A stretch of DNA of 64,000 bases from Gliomastix tumulicola (taxonomy: Eukaryota; Ascomycota; Sordariomycetes; Hypocreales; Bionectriaceae): the NCBI GenBank assembly GCA_001599755.1, contig BCHX01000004.1, forward strand, positions 4,650,001 through 4,714,000. Reading direction: 5' to 3'. Every line of letters begins with the position of its first letter. Positions within the stretch are counted from its first letter, which is position 1. The notes under the pieces are model-generated. The model saw only the letters and a list, made by a program, of their open reading frames with translations, was not told the DNA's origin and ran no database searches. Positions 33,527-46,142 of the stretch are shown here, piece by piece. A program made the translations under genes and the position numbers.

Positions 33527-36027
33527 GAGGATGACCTTGGCTCCTGAAATTCACGGGGTAGGCCATTCTCGAACAGCACATTCCCCGGCACGCACCTGGC
33601 CGTGTCTCAGCCTGCATCTGAGGGTTCATCGTCGTTGTCCTCGAGCTACCTCTCTGCGACGGTCGGAGCATTGGCTAGCCTGGCTATGTTGATTACAGAG
33701 GAAAAGAACCTTGGCTACAGGGGTGCGATCTGGACCCGACGCCAGCAACTACCGCCAAATCGTGAAACTGCAGCCAGACCTGGACCTGCTCGTGTATTGT
33801 ACACCTCGGGTTCTCACTGCCGCTCTCTCTGGAATTTCGCCTCGGCTTGTATAAGCCTCATGGAGGAGCTTGTCGTCAGCAGCTGGGTTTCCATTCACCG
33901 TTCTGTCCTGCTGGCGCAGTAGCTGCTCTATCTTGGGAGGTGTGTGTGTGTGCGTCTGGAATGGTCTCCCGCGCTGCTCTGAGATTTGGGGGGGGGCCTC
34001 TGGGCAGATACTACAGCATGTATCCCGGGAAGTTGGAATACCGAGACGGCCCCGGGAATGGCAGACTGTTGATGCCTCCCTGGCAAGGCCTCGTTGGGTC
34101 GTCATCAACACCGCAGCCCAGCATCGGAACATGTTCAAGGCCCTTCTCGGGTGCAGTTTTCCCGGCTGCTACGACCTTTGAGTGTTTTTCTTCTGGGAGT
34201 AGTTGCATTTGCGTCTCGGTAAAGCTTCTATAGGTCTCCCAGAAGGGGAAGGGAACGCCCATCTGGAACGGCAGTCAATTGATAGGCTGGCTTGGGAAAT
34301 GCGTGCAGTCAGTTGAATACTCTCAAACGCCCAGCCAGCAACAGCATGCGGCATGGAAGCGGCGCATTTGACATGAATGGCTGGCTTTTGCTCGTGGACG
34401 AGAGCGACGGAGCGCCAAGTCGAAAACACTATCGAAGCGCTTACGAGCACCGAGTGGCATTACTACTGGTGTCCTCCGCTTGAGGCATAAACGGCTTGAA
34501 CGGGGAGGAAGCTGAGTGAGCTCAGACAATCAGGCTGCTCACATCGGTCGAGCTGAGCAACAGTGGGCTTGCTCGTAACCGTGTCGAGGCGAAAGTCCAG
34601 GGCCTCTGTCTACCTCTCCGCACGGCAGCCCTGGTAACGGAGCTCGAGCCAAAACCGAGGGAATCTCTCAACGAAAGGAGTGACTTTACCCAAGGTGCAG
34701 ATGTGGTGTGTCGATTGCGGAGGCATGACAGGGTGGCGGGGGAATGAGGACACGTATCTTGTCACCTCCAGACACAAGCGACATACTGCGATCCTTGCCC
34801 GTCAACCCCCAATCCTTGGCTTCCTCCTTAATGCCACCTCATTCACCTCGCCGCTTGACCGATGCCTAAACACGGTCTACCGTCGAAACCTCTCAATACG
34901 GAACACGAAACCAGGAAATTTCAGGTACATAAGACCTACGCCGAGTGTCCGGTCTTCGCCATTGACACCGGCAAAAGAGCCGGACCGAAGTGAACTGTAC
35001 CGCTAGACTCCGAGCACCAGCAGTTGATCGCCACCTTGAAGTAGAACCAACCATGGCGAGTGGCATCCGAAGGCCCCATTCCGACGGGCCATCCGACTAG
35101 AAGTTGGCATGGTGTTGGTTATATCTTTCGCAATGCCGCAAATCAGAGCCGAGAATAGTTGAGTGGTCTCCAAGGCCACACAGCCCACGTGTTCCAAGGC
35201 TCCCGCGGTTTCCCATCCTTTCGGTTACCTCCAGCGAAGTCCAGGACTGATGTTGGCCAATATCTGCTGCGAGGGAGCCTCCTGGACGACGCGGGTCCGA
35301 TTGCACTCAGGCCAGACTTGAGACTGAACTAGTTGCCATTGGAATCCGACGGCGGGCCACTGTCCTGTCTGGAAACGCGCTGGCCGTCCCGGGTGTGCCG
35401 CTGCCACAAGAGTGGAGATTGCGCGTGTCGACAGGGCTACTGTGGCTGGAATTCAGGAGGGGATAGAGAGGGAGGGGCCCTTTCTACCTCGCAACTGAGG
35501 AGCGCACGGCGTTCGTCAAACATCTGCGCGGGTTCTGCGGCCCGGACGGCTGACGTCGAGTCCCACAAGACGGCTGCGTTCAATGGACGTGGTCTGCCAC
35601 TTCCAGGGAAGTTGGAATCCAAGGCAGATCAACTGGTGAGCGCAGCGGTGCATCCTTGCAGACCACCGTGGGAGATTCACGGGGCTTGGGTACAGGCCGG
35701 TGGCTCGTACGTCTGGATGGCTAACGTCCTGAGCGCTGTATCTGTGCCCAAGTCCTCGCTGCGGACGGTGCGGAAAGAGGAATGTGCGCGCGAAAGGAGT
35801 GTGCCTCGAGCAGCGACGCTTCTTGTATACTTCTTCTTCTCTCCTCCTTTGCAACGCTGCACGTGACGTTCTAGCCCTCAACTACCCTTTTTGCTGATGA
35901 GGCTTGCTTATCTCTGTCTCCCCTTGTCACACTCGCGGCCGGTGCCAACAGTTGTTACTAAGGTTTACTCTGGTCCTGCCGTTAGTCGGTATCGTTACTC
36001 TTGGGGGAATACCCTTCAGGGGAAATT

Positions 36028-36070
<43 letters not shown>

Positions 36071-39000
36071 GGACTCTCTGGTCACCGGGCTTTTGAGCCC
36101 CGTAGCGCCGATTGAACGTCATCTGGCGTTTGTGAAATGGTAGAACGTGTTGGGAGAAGGGCTCGCGCGTGCTCTCCCAGCACCCACCCACCTTTCCAGT
36201 ACCAGACTTTGCACCACAGCGTTTCCTACGCAACAAAAGCGGACAAAGCACGGAGGAAAGTGTGTCGCCGCCTGAAGAAAGGATCTAGCACCCAGTCTGC
36301 CAAGCGATACGGGTTGGACTTGTGGGCCTGGATAGAGCGGTGTGCTACATTGATCTTCATTGCTTGGCCTCTGACATCGGAGACTGGATTGCCAAAAGGC
36401 CTTCGATGGGGGGTGGCTCGACTCCTTTTGTGTTGAGTAAGGCCCGTTTTGGAACACAGTCTCGCACACCCGAGGCTCTGCCCCCCGCGGTGAAGGGGGT
36501 ACAAGGTCTTGAACGAACAGGCTCAGAAGGCATCTCACGCTGCAGCTACTCGCCGTGCCGTTCTGGTCATCGAAAGACGAGACTGAACATATAATGCATA
36601 CCAATAGTTGTCTCCTCCATAGTCTCTTCTAGAGACGGGTCATATCTTATGGTCCGCTTGAAGCAGGGACAGGGACAGCAGTCCTGAGGACATTGTCGAT
36701 GATCTCAAGGGGCCACAGACTCCATCACACCCAAGTCGGACAGATGTCCGGACACAGAGTTTTCCTTCAGGAGGTGAAGACCTGGGTTCGCAAATTCTTT
36801 ATCACTCATATGCCCATGGGACAAGTCCAACTGGGAGAACAATGGAAGGCTGTCCGTATGCCATTGCGCCCTGGATGCGTTGCCAACGCCGCCCTATTTT
36901 CAGTCGCCACCTCACACCAGTCCGACTGGATCCTCGGGTATGATAGACCTCCTGTTAAGACCGACGAGCAGAGGGGTTGTTATCCAAGAGCAACTGTCCT
37001 TCATCTGCGGACATGAATTCCGAGGACAAGATCATGACTGCGGCAGAAGGTTGAGGAAGTCCAACAGACATTCTTCTACGTGTTCTATGCCCCAAATGTC
37101 GTCGTCGACCCACCTCGCGTCAACGATGCCTGTGGCAAGGCTCGGTGCTGGGCCAACCACGCGCAGTAGAATGTGGTCTGGGGGCACTCCTCGACAGCAG
37201 GTCAAAGTCAACGGAACAGAACAGAAGAAGATACTCGAAGACCACGCACTCCAGCATCACAAGACTGATAACCTAGAAAGTCTCCCTACTGCCTGGGCTA
37301 TCAGAGTAGTTTGGAGTTTTAGCCCGATAGCGTTGACTCTTCTCCGTGCCCAGCGGGCAATGCTCGTCGTTCTCGAGTGCGAGAGAGTGCGCGTCCCTTC
37401 TCTCTGGCTCACGCTGATGATGAACGGAATGGGCTAGACAGAGGTCTGGCGGTGGGCAAGAGAGGCGGCAAGTGACATGATCTTCGCTATGAAGGAGCTT
37501 GGCACAGAGGAGGTCGATCCGGAGAGGGCGGACAGGATGCAGAGAAAGGAGAAGGAGACTACGCTGAAGAAGGTGGCTGTGCTGTGCTGTGCTGTGCTGG
37601 GGAGGTTTGGCCGCTCATATCTACGGAGAATTTGGAGGAGTGGCATGTCAAGCGCTCAACCTTGCCCTTATTTTTCAAACACATCGTCGTCCCAACTCTT
37701 CAAGTCTTGGCTTTTATCGCTCCTCCTGTCACCACATTAGCTGTATGACTGGGCCGTGCGGGTACACATGTTGCTACTAGACAGACTGCCAGCCAGCCCA
37801 CGACAAACACTCAGGCTAGAGGCGTAGCGAGTACACGACACTGCTTTGTCCACAGCGGCCTGCAATGAGTGGACGCCTCGCATTGAAGTTCTAGCTCAAG
37901 ACTGGGCCAGGACGAGACATCTCATCGTGCTAGTCAGAAAGAACACACGATTGGGACAAGCCTCATCCTAGGGAGCTTGGCCCTCATGTCGCTATCAGCT
38001 AGTCACTCTGTGGAATGATGGGCATGATGGGCTGCTGAACGGCGACGAGAGTGACCTTGGCCCGAGCACTACGTCTCATTCACACTGCAATGGGCTGGGT
38101 TGTATTGACTCCTCTCCGCCTCTCAAGTTGGGGTCAGAGATTTTCTGCCGATCAAGGGGTAGATAGAATCAGTGCGACCCATCGGCCTATCTCATGGCTT
38201 CACGCTAGTGCTTGTGCGGGAAGATTAGTCCTGGCGGCGATGGCAGACTGAACACCCTTTCCACCCCTCAGAATGGCAGCATGGGCTTGGCGGCATCGCC
38301 CTTGTCGCATGCTTCTGCACGAAGACCCAACGCCCCTGGCAAGGAAACGAATTTTGAGCCTGTGAGAGCGTCGGGAGCAAGACGATGCGACCATTGTGGT
38401 TGTATCCAACAGCCAGGAGCACCCAAATACCTGATCTATCTGTTTGGACAGCAAGTCCTCGGGAAAGACTTGAAATCTGCAGCGGGACCATGGCAAGCTG
38501 GCGGACGAGTAGAACGAGTGGCACCCCTTCAACCACTCCGAAGGCGACTTCCCTCCAGCGGAACAGTTCCGTGCCAACGACATCCATCAGGCCGTCACTC
38601 TGTTCTGCACCTTGGTCACCAGGCGCAAGCAGAGACCGAATAGTACAAAACACCCGCGGAAGGACAAGTTCGCGGGGGATCGCTCGTCTCTCCACCTCGA
38701 CGGAAGAAGCAGACGTCGACGTTGAACCGGTCCTAAGGCAGACAACGTACATTCTACGGTCTCACGGAAGTGGACAGATTTGCGTCTCATCTTGACGGCC
38801 TGGAGCTCAGTGGTTCTAAGAACGTATCAAGTTTGAACCTTCCCAGTCACTGCTATAGCCGATCAAGCTTTCCAAGGCTGTCCCTGGTGTGAATTGAAAG
38901 GCCACAATCAGGCATATTAGTCTGTGCACGCAAATGCTATCAACGAACCTTTGGTTGGCCCTAGGCAGCAAGTCCCAAGGTCACCAGTGCGCCGTTTCAA

Positions 39001-41117
39001 GTTACTTCTTGCATAGTTCAGCACCTCATATTCGACTGCTAAAACACTCAATCTTGACGCTGAGACCAACCGGGCAGTATGGGAATTCGTCAGAAGTGCT
39101 ATGCAAAGCGTCTCAGATCATAGCAGGAGCAGAGGAGCTAGTTGGGCGGTACTTTTGCCGATGTATGGGAGCTTGGGTATGGGAGGGCTGACGGATACTT
39201 CACGCGAGACAGTCCGAACTGTCTTCACATATCTGGCCGTGTTCGATCGGGCAGCGCTTGATATGTTCCACACTGGCTTTGACACCATGTGAGACATTGC
39301 AGGCTTTTCGGAACGGTATTGCCTTCATGACGGAGCATGAAGCCGTTCACCTTGTACCCCCATAGACCTTCATACTCGCACACACACAGATACCATACCC
39401 TGCCTTCTAGCCGGGTACGTCTGTGTTGTGCCTATCACACATTCGTTCTCATACCCGCTGTTTGTTCCCGGCGCGGTAGGAATAGAATCCACCAATAGGA
39501 GGAGAGCAGTGACGAGTTTTGCCTGCTTCACGATGCTGGCTTACTTGACGGGGTATCATGACCTTGAGGCCTTCTTTGGTAGCGAATATTTCGGGGCAAT
39601 GGAGGAGTGACGACCCGACGTTCGACCTCCGGAAGACTCTTTCGAACCAACCATACGCCATCATCACATTGTACGGACTGAACAGTCACACATGACATTG
39701 CCGAGATTTGTCTTCACCAGGAGCATCTTTGTGACACCACAAGAGAGCATCGATCCATCCTCGAGGAGATGAAGAAGAAGAACGGACGAGCCCGCGACTT
39801 TGTCAGGAAGCTGCTTGCATAACCAGGTATAGCCATCCGGAAGAAGGGCAGGAAACGTCGATCAGATGTGAGGAAATGTATCGAACTTATGATGTTGGAC
39901 AGGCGAGATCGACTCGGGCTCCAAGATAGACGCTGCGATGGGCTGAAGCGCCAGTCTTGAATGATTGGCACTGCATCCCCGCTGCACTTACTAGTTACTG
40001 AGGATCTGAACGCCTCCCGGAGAGCTGTACACAGACCCCAAGAACCAGACGAAGCGCTTCTGGTGGCACTATCCCATTGTGCCAGAGACATCGGGGCTCT
40101 AGGAGGATAGAGAGACTGGGTCAGGCGCTATCGGATTTGCTTGAACCGGTACTGATGATCTTCAACAGCACGACATCATCTTCCATCCTGATCCGGATCC
40201 GGGTACAGATTGGATGTTTGAATTTTCGATGTTGAGGGACCCAACCAAGGAACCCCATCAGGCCGTAACATTCAGAACAGCACCCATCCCCTCCCAGGCC
40301 GGCTCCTCCGATTCTCGCCAATCTGACGCGGGCAGAGACGGCAGCCAAAGCCATCCACTCTGTCAAAGCTGATCACCAAGCGCGGCAGCTACCTTGAACC
40401 GGAGCCTGCATTCAACCTCATGTGGCGCCTGACGCCGGCGTAGTACCGCTAACCTCAGAGCGGCCACACGGCCCGAGGCCTAGGAGGGCGCTTGAGTCAT
40501 CCGGTACGGCCAGTCAGCGGATGGCAAGGACCTAGGGATCTGTCATAGCCTGGATGGAGTCAGTTAGTCACCGTCTCGGGATGCTTGAGGAACTAAGCCT
40601 AAGCCACGCCCAACACCTGCCTGCTGGATCACTATAAGCCCACTGCGGCTGAGACCGCCATCGCTGTGGTCGTCTGGAATTGCCTCCAGAAGCAGCATTG
40701 GTGCGATAGGTGCTAGGCTGAGCTGGAGCAATGACTGCCACCACAAGACCCTGCGGCAACACGTCCTTCTGGAGCAGACACTAACGGCCACTGGCGCCGC
40801 TCGCCAGCGTCATTCGCGAGCTTCGTCTTATTGAGAGCTTTCCATCCCGACGAGTCTGAAGGGGAGTTAAGCAACGGGGGAAGGAGATATGACGGGATAT
40901 CGGTCTCCGAGAGTGAGAATCAAGATGCAGGCAAGTGTCCATTATGGAGGCGGACGTTCTACATGAGGCAGCAGATGCACAGCGGAAAAACTGACATGGA
41001 GCTCCGACCGCACACACCGACCCCATCTACTCCCAGTCCCATCTGTCCATTGTTATACTGCTGCTCTTCTCGTTCTTCCATACTCAAACAATCCATCACA
41101 AGCGGAAGCAATCGACA
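33527..41117. other. Gene-poor stretch, right part of the central desert
   Basis: About 7.6 kb without a supported gene. Coding-like fragments on the plus strand include 'ETVRTVFTYLAVFDRAALDM' near 39210-39270, 'FACFTMLAYLTGYHDLEAFF' near 39515-39580, and 'ILEEMKKKNGRARDFVRKLL' near 39755-39820. None extends into a gene. A 35-T tract occurs at 36030-36064. A GTGCT pentamer patch lies at 37578-37600. Confidence 0.4.
36030..36064. repeat. Poly(T) tract of 35 bases
   Basis: An uninterrupted run of 35 T. On the minus strand this is a poly(A) tract, which could be the 3' end of a retroposed sequence lying to its right, or a simple homopolymer. I could not identify target-site duplications with confidence. 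Confidence 0.9.
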
Positions 41118-41288
41118 ATGGCGTCTAGCCCGATAATTTCTCCCTCTGTCCACGAAGCGTACTTACTCTTCGCCAACGAAGCGACCTCGCGACGTGCCCA
41201 AGGCTACGCGCGTTCCTTCATTTCACACTTTGCCCTCTTCTTTAACGTGGTGTTCCCGCCAACCAATGACGAGGATGCAGTGTCTTGA
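41118..41288 (+). CDS. Possible 56-aa hypothetical protein
   Basis: ATG 41118 follows a pyrimidine- then CA-rich leader of the kind seen before real genes in this window (…CAATCGACA ATGG). The product runs through 'HEAYLLFANEATSRRAQGYA' and 'FISHFALFFNVVFPPTNDED'. It is amphipathic, with no signal peptide or known domain. It may be the intact start of a truncated gene: no in-frame continuation after the TGA was found. Confidence 0.25.
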   Translation: MASSPIISPSVHEAYLLFANEATSRRAQGYARSFISHFALFFNVVFPPTNDEDAVS

Positions 41289-42547
41289 GTCTGCGAAGCT
41301 GCGAGAGGCTCCCAATCCCTTGCGACAATATTCGGCTTGCGTTGAGCTTTCCATAGCAATTGGCCGGTGACTCGGCTACATGAAGCGAGTCAAGCAACAC
41401 TTCACGCCTTATGTAAGAAGTGTTTGCCCGGGGATGAGAGAGCTATAAGGGTGCTCAGCTCTCTCACCATTCGGAACTTGGATCTTTCATCATCGTGAGC
41501 TAAACCACCACGTTGTCCATACACTATTGAACGCGTGGGCCCGGAACACTAGGCGATTGATAGCATAGACAATCTCCACGGCGAGGCCTCACCTGAACGG
41601 CAAGACCTCGCCTGAGAGGCAAGCCTGCATAACATGCCTTAGAATCTAGGTAGATATATGGTTTCACGCATGTATTTAGATAGAGATATGGTCAGAGATC
41701 CTGAGAGTAGATTTCTGATTAACACATCATCATTAACTCTCACTTCTATCTTACACCCTGCTTTGTGGTTTTACCATAATACCTGTATCTCGTATCCGGA
41801 TGGTTAACTGGGGGACATCTCTTGGGTAATTTCACGAAGATTTCTCGTCGAGGTGTTACTTGTGCCCTCACATGGCTCTCGGGTAATAGTGAGCCTACAT
41901 GCTCGCTTCAGGCTGTGGGTGGCGGTGTAAGTGTGCTGACGCCAAATACCTGCCCGGATGGGTATAAGAAGAGGACGAGGAACCCTAGAAATGGAACTTT
42001 AGACTTAAACTTGAAATTATTACTTTTACCTTCTCTTATCATGCTCCAGTCCATCTCGGGGATCGCCTTACAAATGGGAGGTACCCCTGTCGTGAAGCGC
42101 TCGGGACCGAGGGCTGAACTTGAAACACTTCGGGCACTCTGAAACCTCACTGCGACAGCCACAAGGCATACAGGCATAATGATTAGATAACATCCAGTAC
42201 GATTCTTTATTAATATTCTAGACGAGTGAATGCACCAATCGCAACGAGCGTTTGCTGCACGCCCGGGAATCGTGAAGGGAAGGTGCAGCTGAAGGTGAAG
42301 GCGATGGTGGTGGTGGGTGGCGTTTCACAGTACGACATAGGTCCCTATGTAGGCTGACTCTTGAGTCTCCAGCACACTTGATACCCTCTGTAGGACATGC
42401 AACATCTTCATAAGTAGCATGGCAACTCGGCCATCTTGGTGGTTGACGTTAACCTCCAGTGCCATCATCTCCCGCTACAAAGGCGTCATTCTCATCTTTC
42501 TCATGGATTCTTGATCTCCTTCTCACTCTCGCATTCCAGTCAAGAAT
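41289..42547. other. Intergenic stretch upstream of the DUF3176 gene
   Basis: No gene supported. The part at 41640-41790 is AT-rich (repeated TAGATATATGG-like and TAGATAGAGATATGG words). Around 42419-42547 lies the probable leader or first exon of the DUF3176 gene; an acceptor-like CATTCCAG at 42533-42540 precedes the first usable in-frame ATG. Confidence 0.4.
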
Positions 42548-44734
42548 ATGTATCTCAAGCTATGGATACAGGAGATCAGTGCCCTGGTAGGCACGGGGGC
42601 CATGACGGGCGCCTTGGTCAGTCTGTTGCTGGTATACAACGGCCAGACCATCTTCGACTGGTACAGCGTGACACTCAATACCATCATCTCCACGTTGTCG
42701 GTAGCCATGAAGGCGCTCTTACTGTTCGCTGCAGCCGAGTGCATCGGACAGTGGAAATGGATCATGCTTCATCGGAGCACGAGGACCCTGATCGATTTTG
42801 AACGCGTGGACCAAGCCAGTCGAGGCCCGCTGGGTTGCTTCAACTTGCTTTGGAGGAAGGAAACGCCGTATGTCCCCTTTCATTTTTTTATCTGGATCAT
42901 CGTCATGGTTTTATTTGATCACATCTCTCCTCTTTCCCCTTTGTCTTTTCTTCACTGTAGTCTGTACTGGCCGATCGATTTGCTCCCATAGGCGACCAAC
43001 TGCTAACCTGCTACTCATAGCTGGCTCCTGAGACTGGGCTTAGTTACCATCATCCTGACGATAGCGGTCGATCCTTTCTCCCAGCAGCTCCTGCAGCTCG
43101 AACATCGCACGGTTTACAACATGACCATGGACCGCGCCGGCGTGGCGGATGCCCAGATCCCGGCTGCCGCCAAGTACGTGCTCGGGGACGTGTACAACGC
43201 CAGCCAGACGCTGTCGTCGAGCAAGCACATCTATCTTCCTCAGGTCAACGCTGCGAGAGCACAGCTCGACTTCTCGATGCAGTCGTCCATCCTGAATGGG
43301 CTGGTGAAGCCCAGGGAGGAGGCCCAGAAGAGTCTCCGATTCGACTGCCCGACGGGCAACTGCACGTGGGAACCCTTCGTGACGCTGGGCGTCTGCCACC
43401 GCTGCAACAACCTGACGAGCAAGCTGGAGAAGGTGGACGGCTTCGGCGAGTTTCTGAAATACATCTGGAACAACGAGTATGACTGGGGGACTACCTGGCA
43501 CGGCCACTCCAACATCAACGGGACGGCGCTGGTGCTGCCCAACGGCCACTTCATGGCGAATGAGGATGAATGCAGCGGCAAGTACTATCTGCTGGAATGC
43601 GTCCAGTCTGGAATGCCGCAAGACACGTTTGCGATGACGACATACGGCACGGGCAACCGAAGCAGGACCAACACGTTCCAAGACGTCGACACCCTGATAT
43701 GGTCCATGAGCGCCATCTACGTGGACGGGGACGAGTACGACAGGCGAGAGCTCGAGGCAAAGCCCAAGTTCCCGGAAAAGGGGGACCCGGACGTGTACAT
43801 GGCGTGGAGCAAGTGGCCTCGCACGCCAGTGAGCGCTGTCGAGTGTGCCGCCTATTTCTGTCTCAAGACTGTCCAGGACGAGGTGAGAGACAACGTCATC
43901 TTTGAGAACGCCACGGAGCTGGACGGAGTCGTCCGTGAGTTTCCGGGTCAGTATGAGGGACGTGTCGGCGACGACGCGGAGGTGGTCGATACTCTGGAGA
44001 TGATAGAGGACAACAAAAACTTCACGCTTGTGCAGGATGCACTCGTCTTGGCCGGCGGTACAACCAAATGGGGATCGACATTCCGTGGTGAGATGCCGTT
44101 CAGGTCATATGCGGCCATCAACGTCTTTCTCCGAGAGACACTCACTGCGAAGTGGACCGACGAGCCTGCCGCCCTGGATTATGTCAGAGATCGCATCCCG
44201 GGCATTACGGAGCTGTATAACGGGCAGGTGAGGGGCGAGAAGGGTGCTCTCCCTCCCGCGTTGAGCGGGATATGGGGGACCTTCAGGGTCCGGCTGGAGC
44301 AGAGTTTCGAGGGGCTGGCGGTCAGCATGACCAACGAGCTGAGGAACAGTGCTGGGCGCAAGCCAGTTGAGACTACCGAGTCTTATAATGGCTGGAACGA
44401 CTTCTCTGAGCAGCCAATGATGCCGGGAAGCATTGGATTCTCATCCGTTGTGTACAGAGTGGTCTGGTACTGGATCACACTACACGGCGTCCTGCTTCTG
44501 GCTTCCGTCTTCTTCTGCACCATGACTATGATCTTGTCCCGAGGCATTCCTATCTGGAAGAGCCACTCGCTGGCTACGATGAGCCAGGGACACACCATCG
44601 TCGACTTTGGACCAGAGGCCAGAACACTCGAAGATCTGGAGATGCGGGCCGAGAAGGTTGAAGTGAGCCTTGCGGCCAATGAGAAGAGAAAGTTGCTGGA
44701 GGGGGAGCGGCCCGACTCGAGGAGCTCCGGTTGA
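42548..44734 (+). CDS. DUF3176 family fungal membrane protein
   Basis: Exons 42548-42867 and 43021-44734 join CC|C in frame for at least 677 aa. The N-terminal helices match DUF3176: 'YLKLWIQEISALVGTG' and 'GALVSLLLVYNG'. The hallmark 'TLNTIISTLSVAMKALL', 'IGQWKW' and 'DQASRGPLGCFNLLW' follow. After a third helix (LGLVTIILTIAVDPFSQQLL) comes an ectodomain of about 420 residues with paired cysteines ('CPTGNCTW', 'CHRCNNLT') and many N-glycosylation sequons. A last helix (WITLHGVLLLASVFFCTMT) and a charged cytosolic tail end the protein. The ATG at 42548 is the first in frame after a stop, but an acceptor-like CAG just upstream suggests an extra 5' exon, so the true N-terminus may be longer. 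Function of the family is unknown; plasma-membrane or wall-facing location is inferred. Confidence 0.88.
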
Positions 44735-45344
44735 TACTAGGCGATGCTGCCTGTAGCATCCTCCAAGGCTTTTTCTATATGCACGACCAAAGTATCCGCA
44801 ACACCAACGATTCGTGCTGGCCACCATCGTTGGCACCGGAGCTTCACCTCGCGCTTCCGAGTCCACGTCGATTGTGCTCGACCACCACAAGCAGATCTCT
44901 TCAGCCTGGGGTATTATCTCGGTGCTCGCAAAGAGATGGAAAGCTCCACAGGCATACTCAGCTTGCCAGCTTGCCGATCGTCTGCGAAGCTTGATCCTCC
45001 GTCGTGGAAGGGACTGGGCTCATCTGTGGACGTTGCTCCGGGTTGATCTCCTGCAAGACGTTGGGTGGCGAGTGCATGAAGACTTAGCCAACCCGTAACG
45101 AAGATTTTGTCTATCTAAGTGGTCTGGTCTGTACTCTGGGGCGTGAAGACCATCTATGTCGCAACTACTAGCCAACGCGCTATGCTCTCAGACGTACTCA
45201 GACATGCACACCGGGCAGGTGTGGTGTTTGCGCAGATACCAAGTATTAATACAGTCCGTGTGAAAGATATGCCCGCATCTCAGCCACCGCACTCTTTCAT
45301 CGTCCTCGAACTGCTCTAGACATACAACACTGTTAAAAAAAAAG
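44735..45344. other. Intergenic stretch
   Basis: Only short frames without protein-like features. It separates the convergent 3' ends of the DUF3176 gene and the minus-strand membrane-protein gene. Confidence 0.4.
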
Positions 45345-46142
45345 TCAGCGAATCAGCCATTGGAAGCAGCCCAAAGCCAGCTCCAGAGCATACCATTCAA
45401 AGAAGGAGTCGGGCCAGGAGAGATGCCCTTCAGACGTAGCCAGATTCTGGTTTTGAACAAGCTGCCTGTAATTCGTCTCGGGAGCCGCTGCTTCCAGTTT
45501 ATCGAGGTTGCCAGCTTCATCGTCATCGTCATTTGGAAAGCATGAGTATCCGCGTGATAGACCTTCTGGATCCCACATAACAGTTGATGACGGGTAACCG
45601 GAGAACGCGCTACAATTCCCAGTCAGAATCGGTCATTGCTCCGATGCATACATAAGGAGATAAAGTGGCATACAGGGCAATGACAATGATCAGAAACACC
45701 GCGACACCGCAGAGAGTGACGACGATGTTGTCAATTTTGTCGCTGGGCAGTATTCCCGGGGCCTCATCCCTTGAGAAGAGACTGAAAGAGGAGCCGGAAA
45801 CACACCCAGAGTGCTGCTGCTGGAAGTCCACACTCTCATTGGCGAGATCAAGGGGCACCACGGAGCGCAGGCAGTACATCTTGAGCTGTGGCACGCACCA
45901 AAATGAAAGCGTTCCCCGGCGAGTGAAGCATTCCCTAGGTGTGAGTGATATATCGAGAATGAGGCGATAGAGCCGAGGCAATTGTGCCTCCGAACATCGA
46001 AGTCTCGGCGTGCGTGCTTGAAGTGTGAGCGAACCTGCGAGTAGGTTCTGTAGTGGGAGTCGAATGGTCTAGACCCTGCGCTGTCATCTGATGCGGCAGC
46101 TAACTTAGCGTGGCATCCCAAGCACTCCAAGACCTGCACCAT
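45345..46142 (-). CDS. Probable single-pass membrane protein, unknown function
   Basis: A core of two exons is well supported. A frame from about 45955 to 45674 ends CT|GTATGC, and a last exon 45609-45345 begins after GGGAATTGTAG; the junction keeps frame. The upstream part contains spaced cysteines (FWCVPQ, MYCLRS, HSGCVSG). Next come the membrane helix 'NIVVTLCGVAVFLIIVIAL' and then 'AFSGYPSSTVMWDPEG'. An acidic tail with 'NDDDDEAGNLDKLEAAAP' ends 'ALELALGCFQWLIR'. The 5' end is uncertain. ATG 46142 (MVQVLECLGCHAK) could join by a GTTAGC donor near 46104 and the CACCTAG acceptor near 45939; otherwise the start is an internal Met near 45882. Topology suggests a Cys-bearing outer part and a cytosolic tail. 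No family recognised. Confidence 0.38.

Noticed and set aside
35333..35866. 177-codon plus-strand ORF
   Set aside because: Composition is not protein-like throughout, antisense frames are equally long, and no motif is visible.
36065..36180. tRNA-like or Pol III-like element next to the poly(T)
   Set aside because: The GGGCTTTTGAGCCC hairpin and a GTTCAATC box look suggestive, but stems do not pair as a cloverleaf and spacing is wrong.
18701..42400. Intact transposon or RIP block
   Set aside because: No transposase, reverse transcriptase, terminal repeats or strongly AT-biased, TpA-rich composition recognised by eye; the RIP index was not computed.
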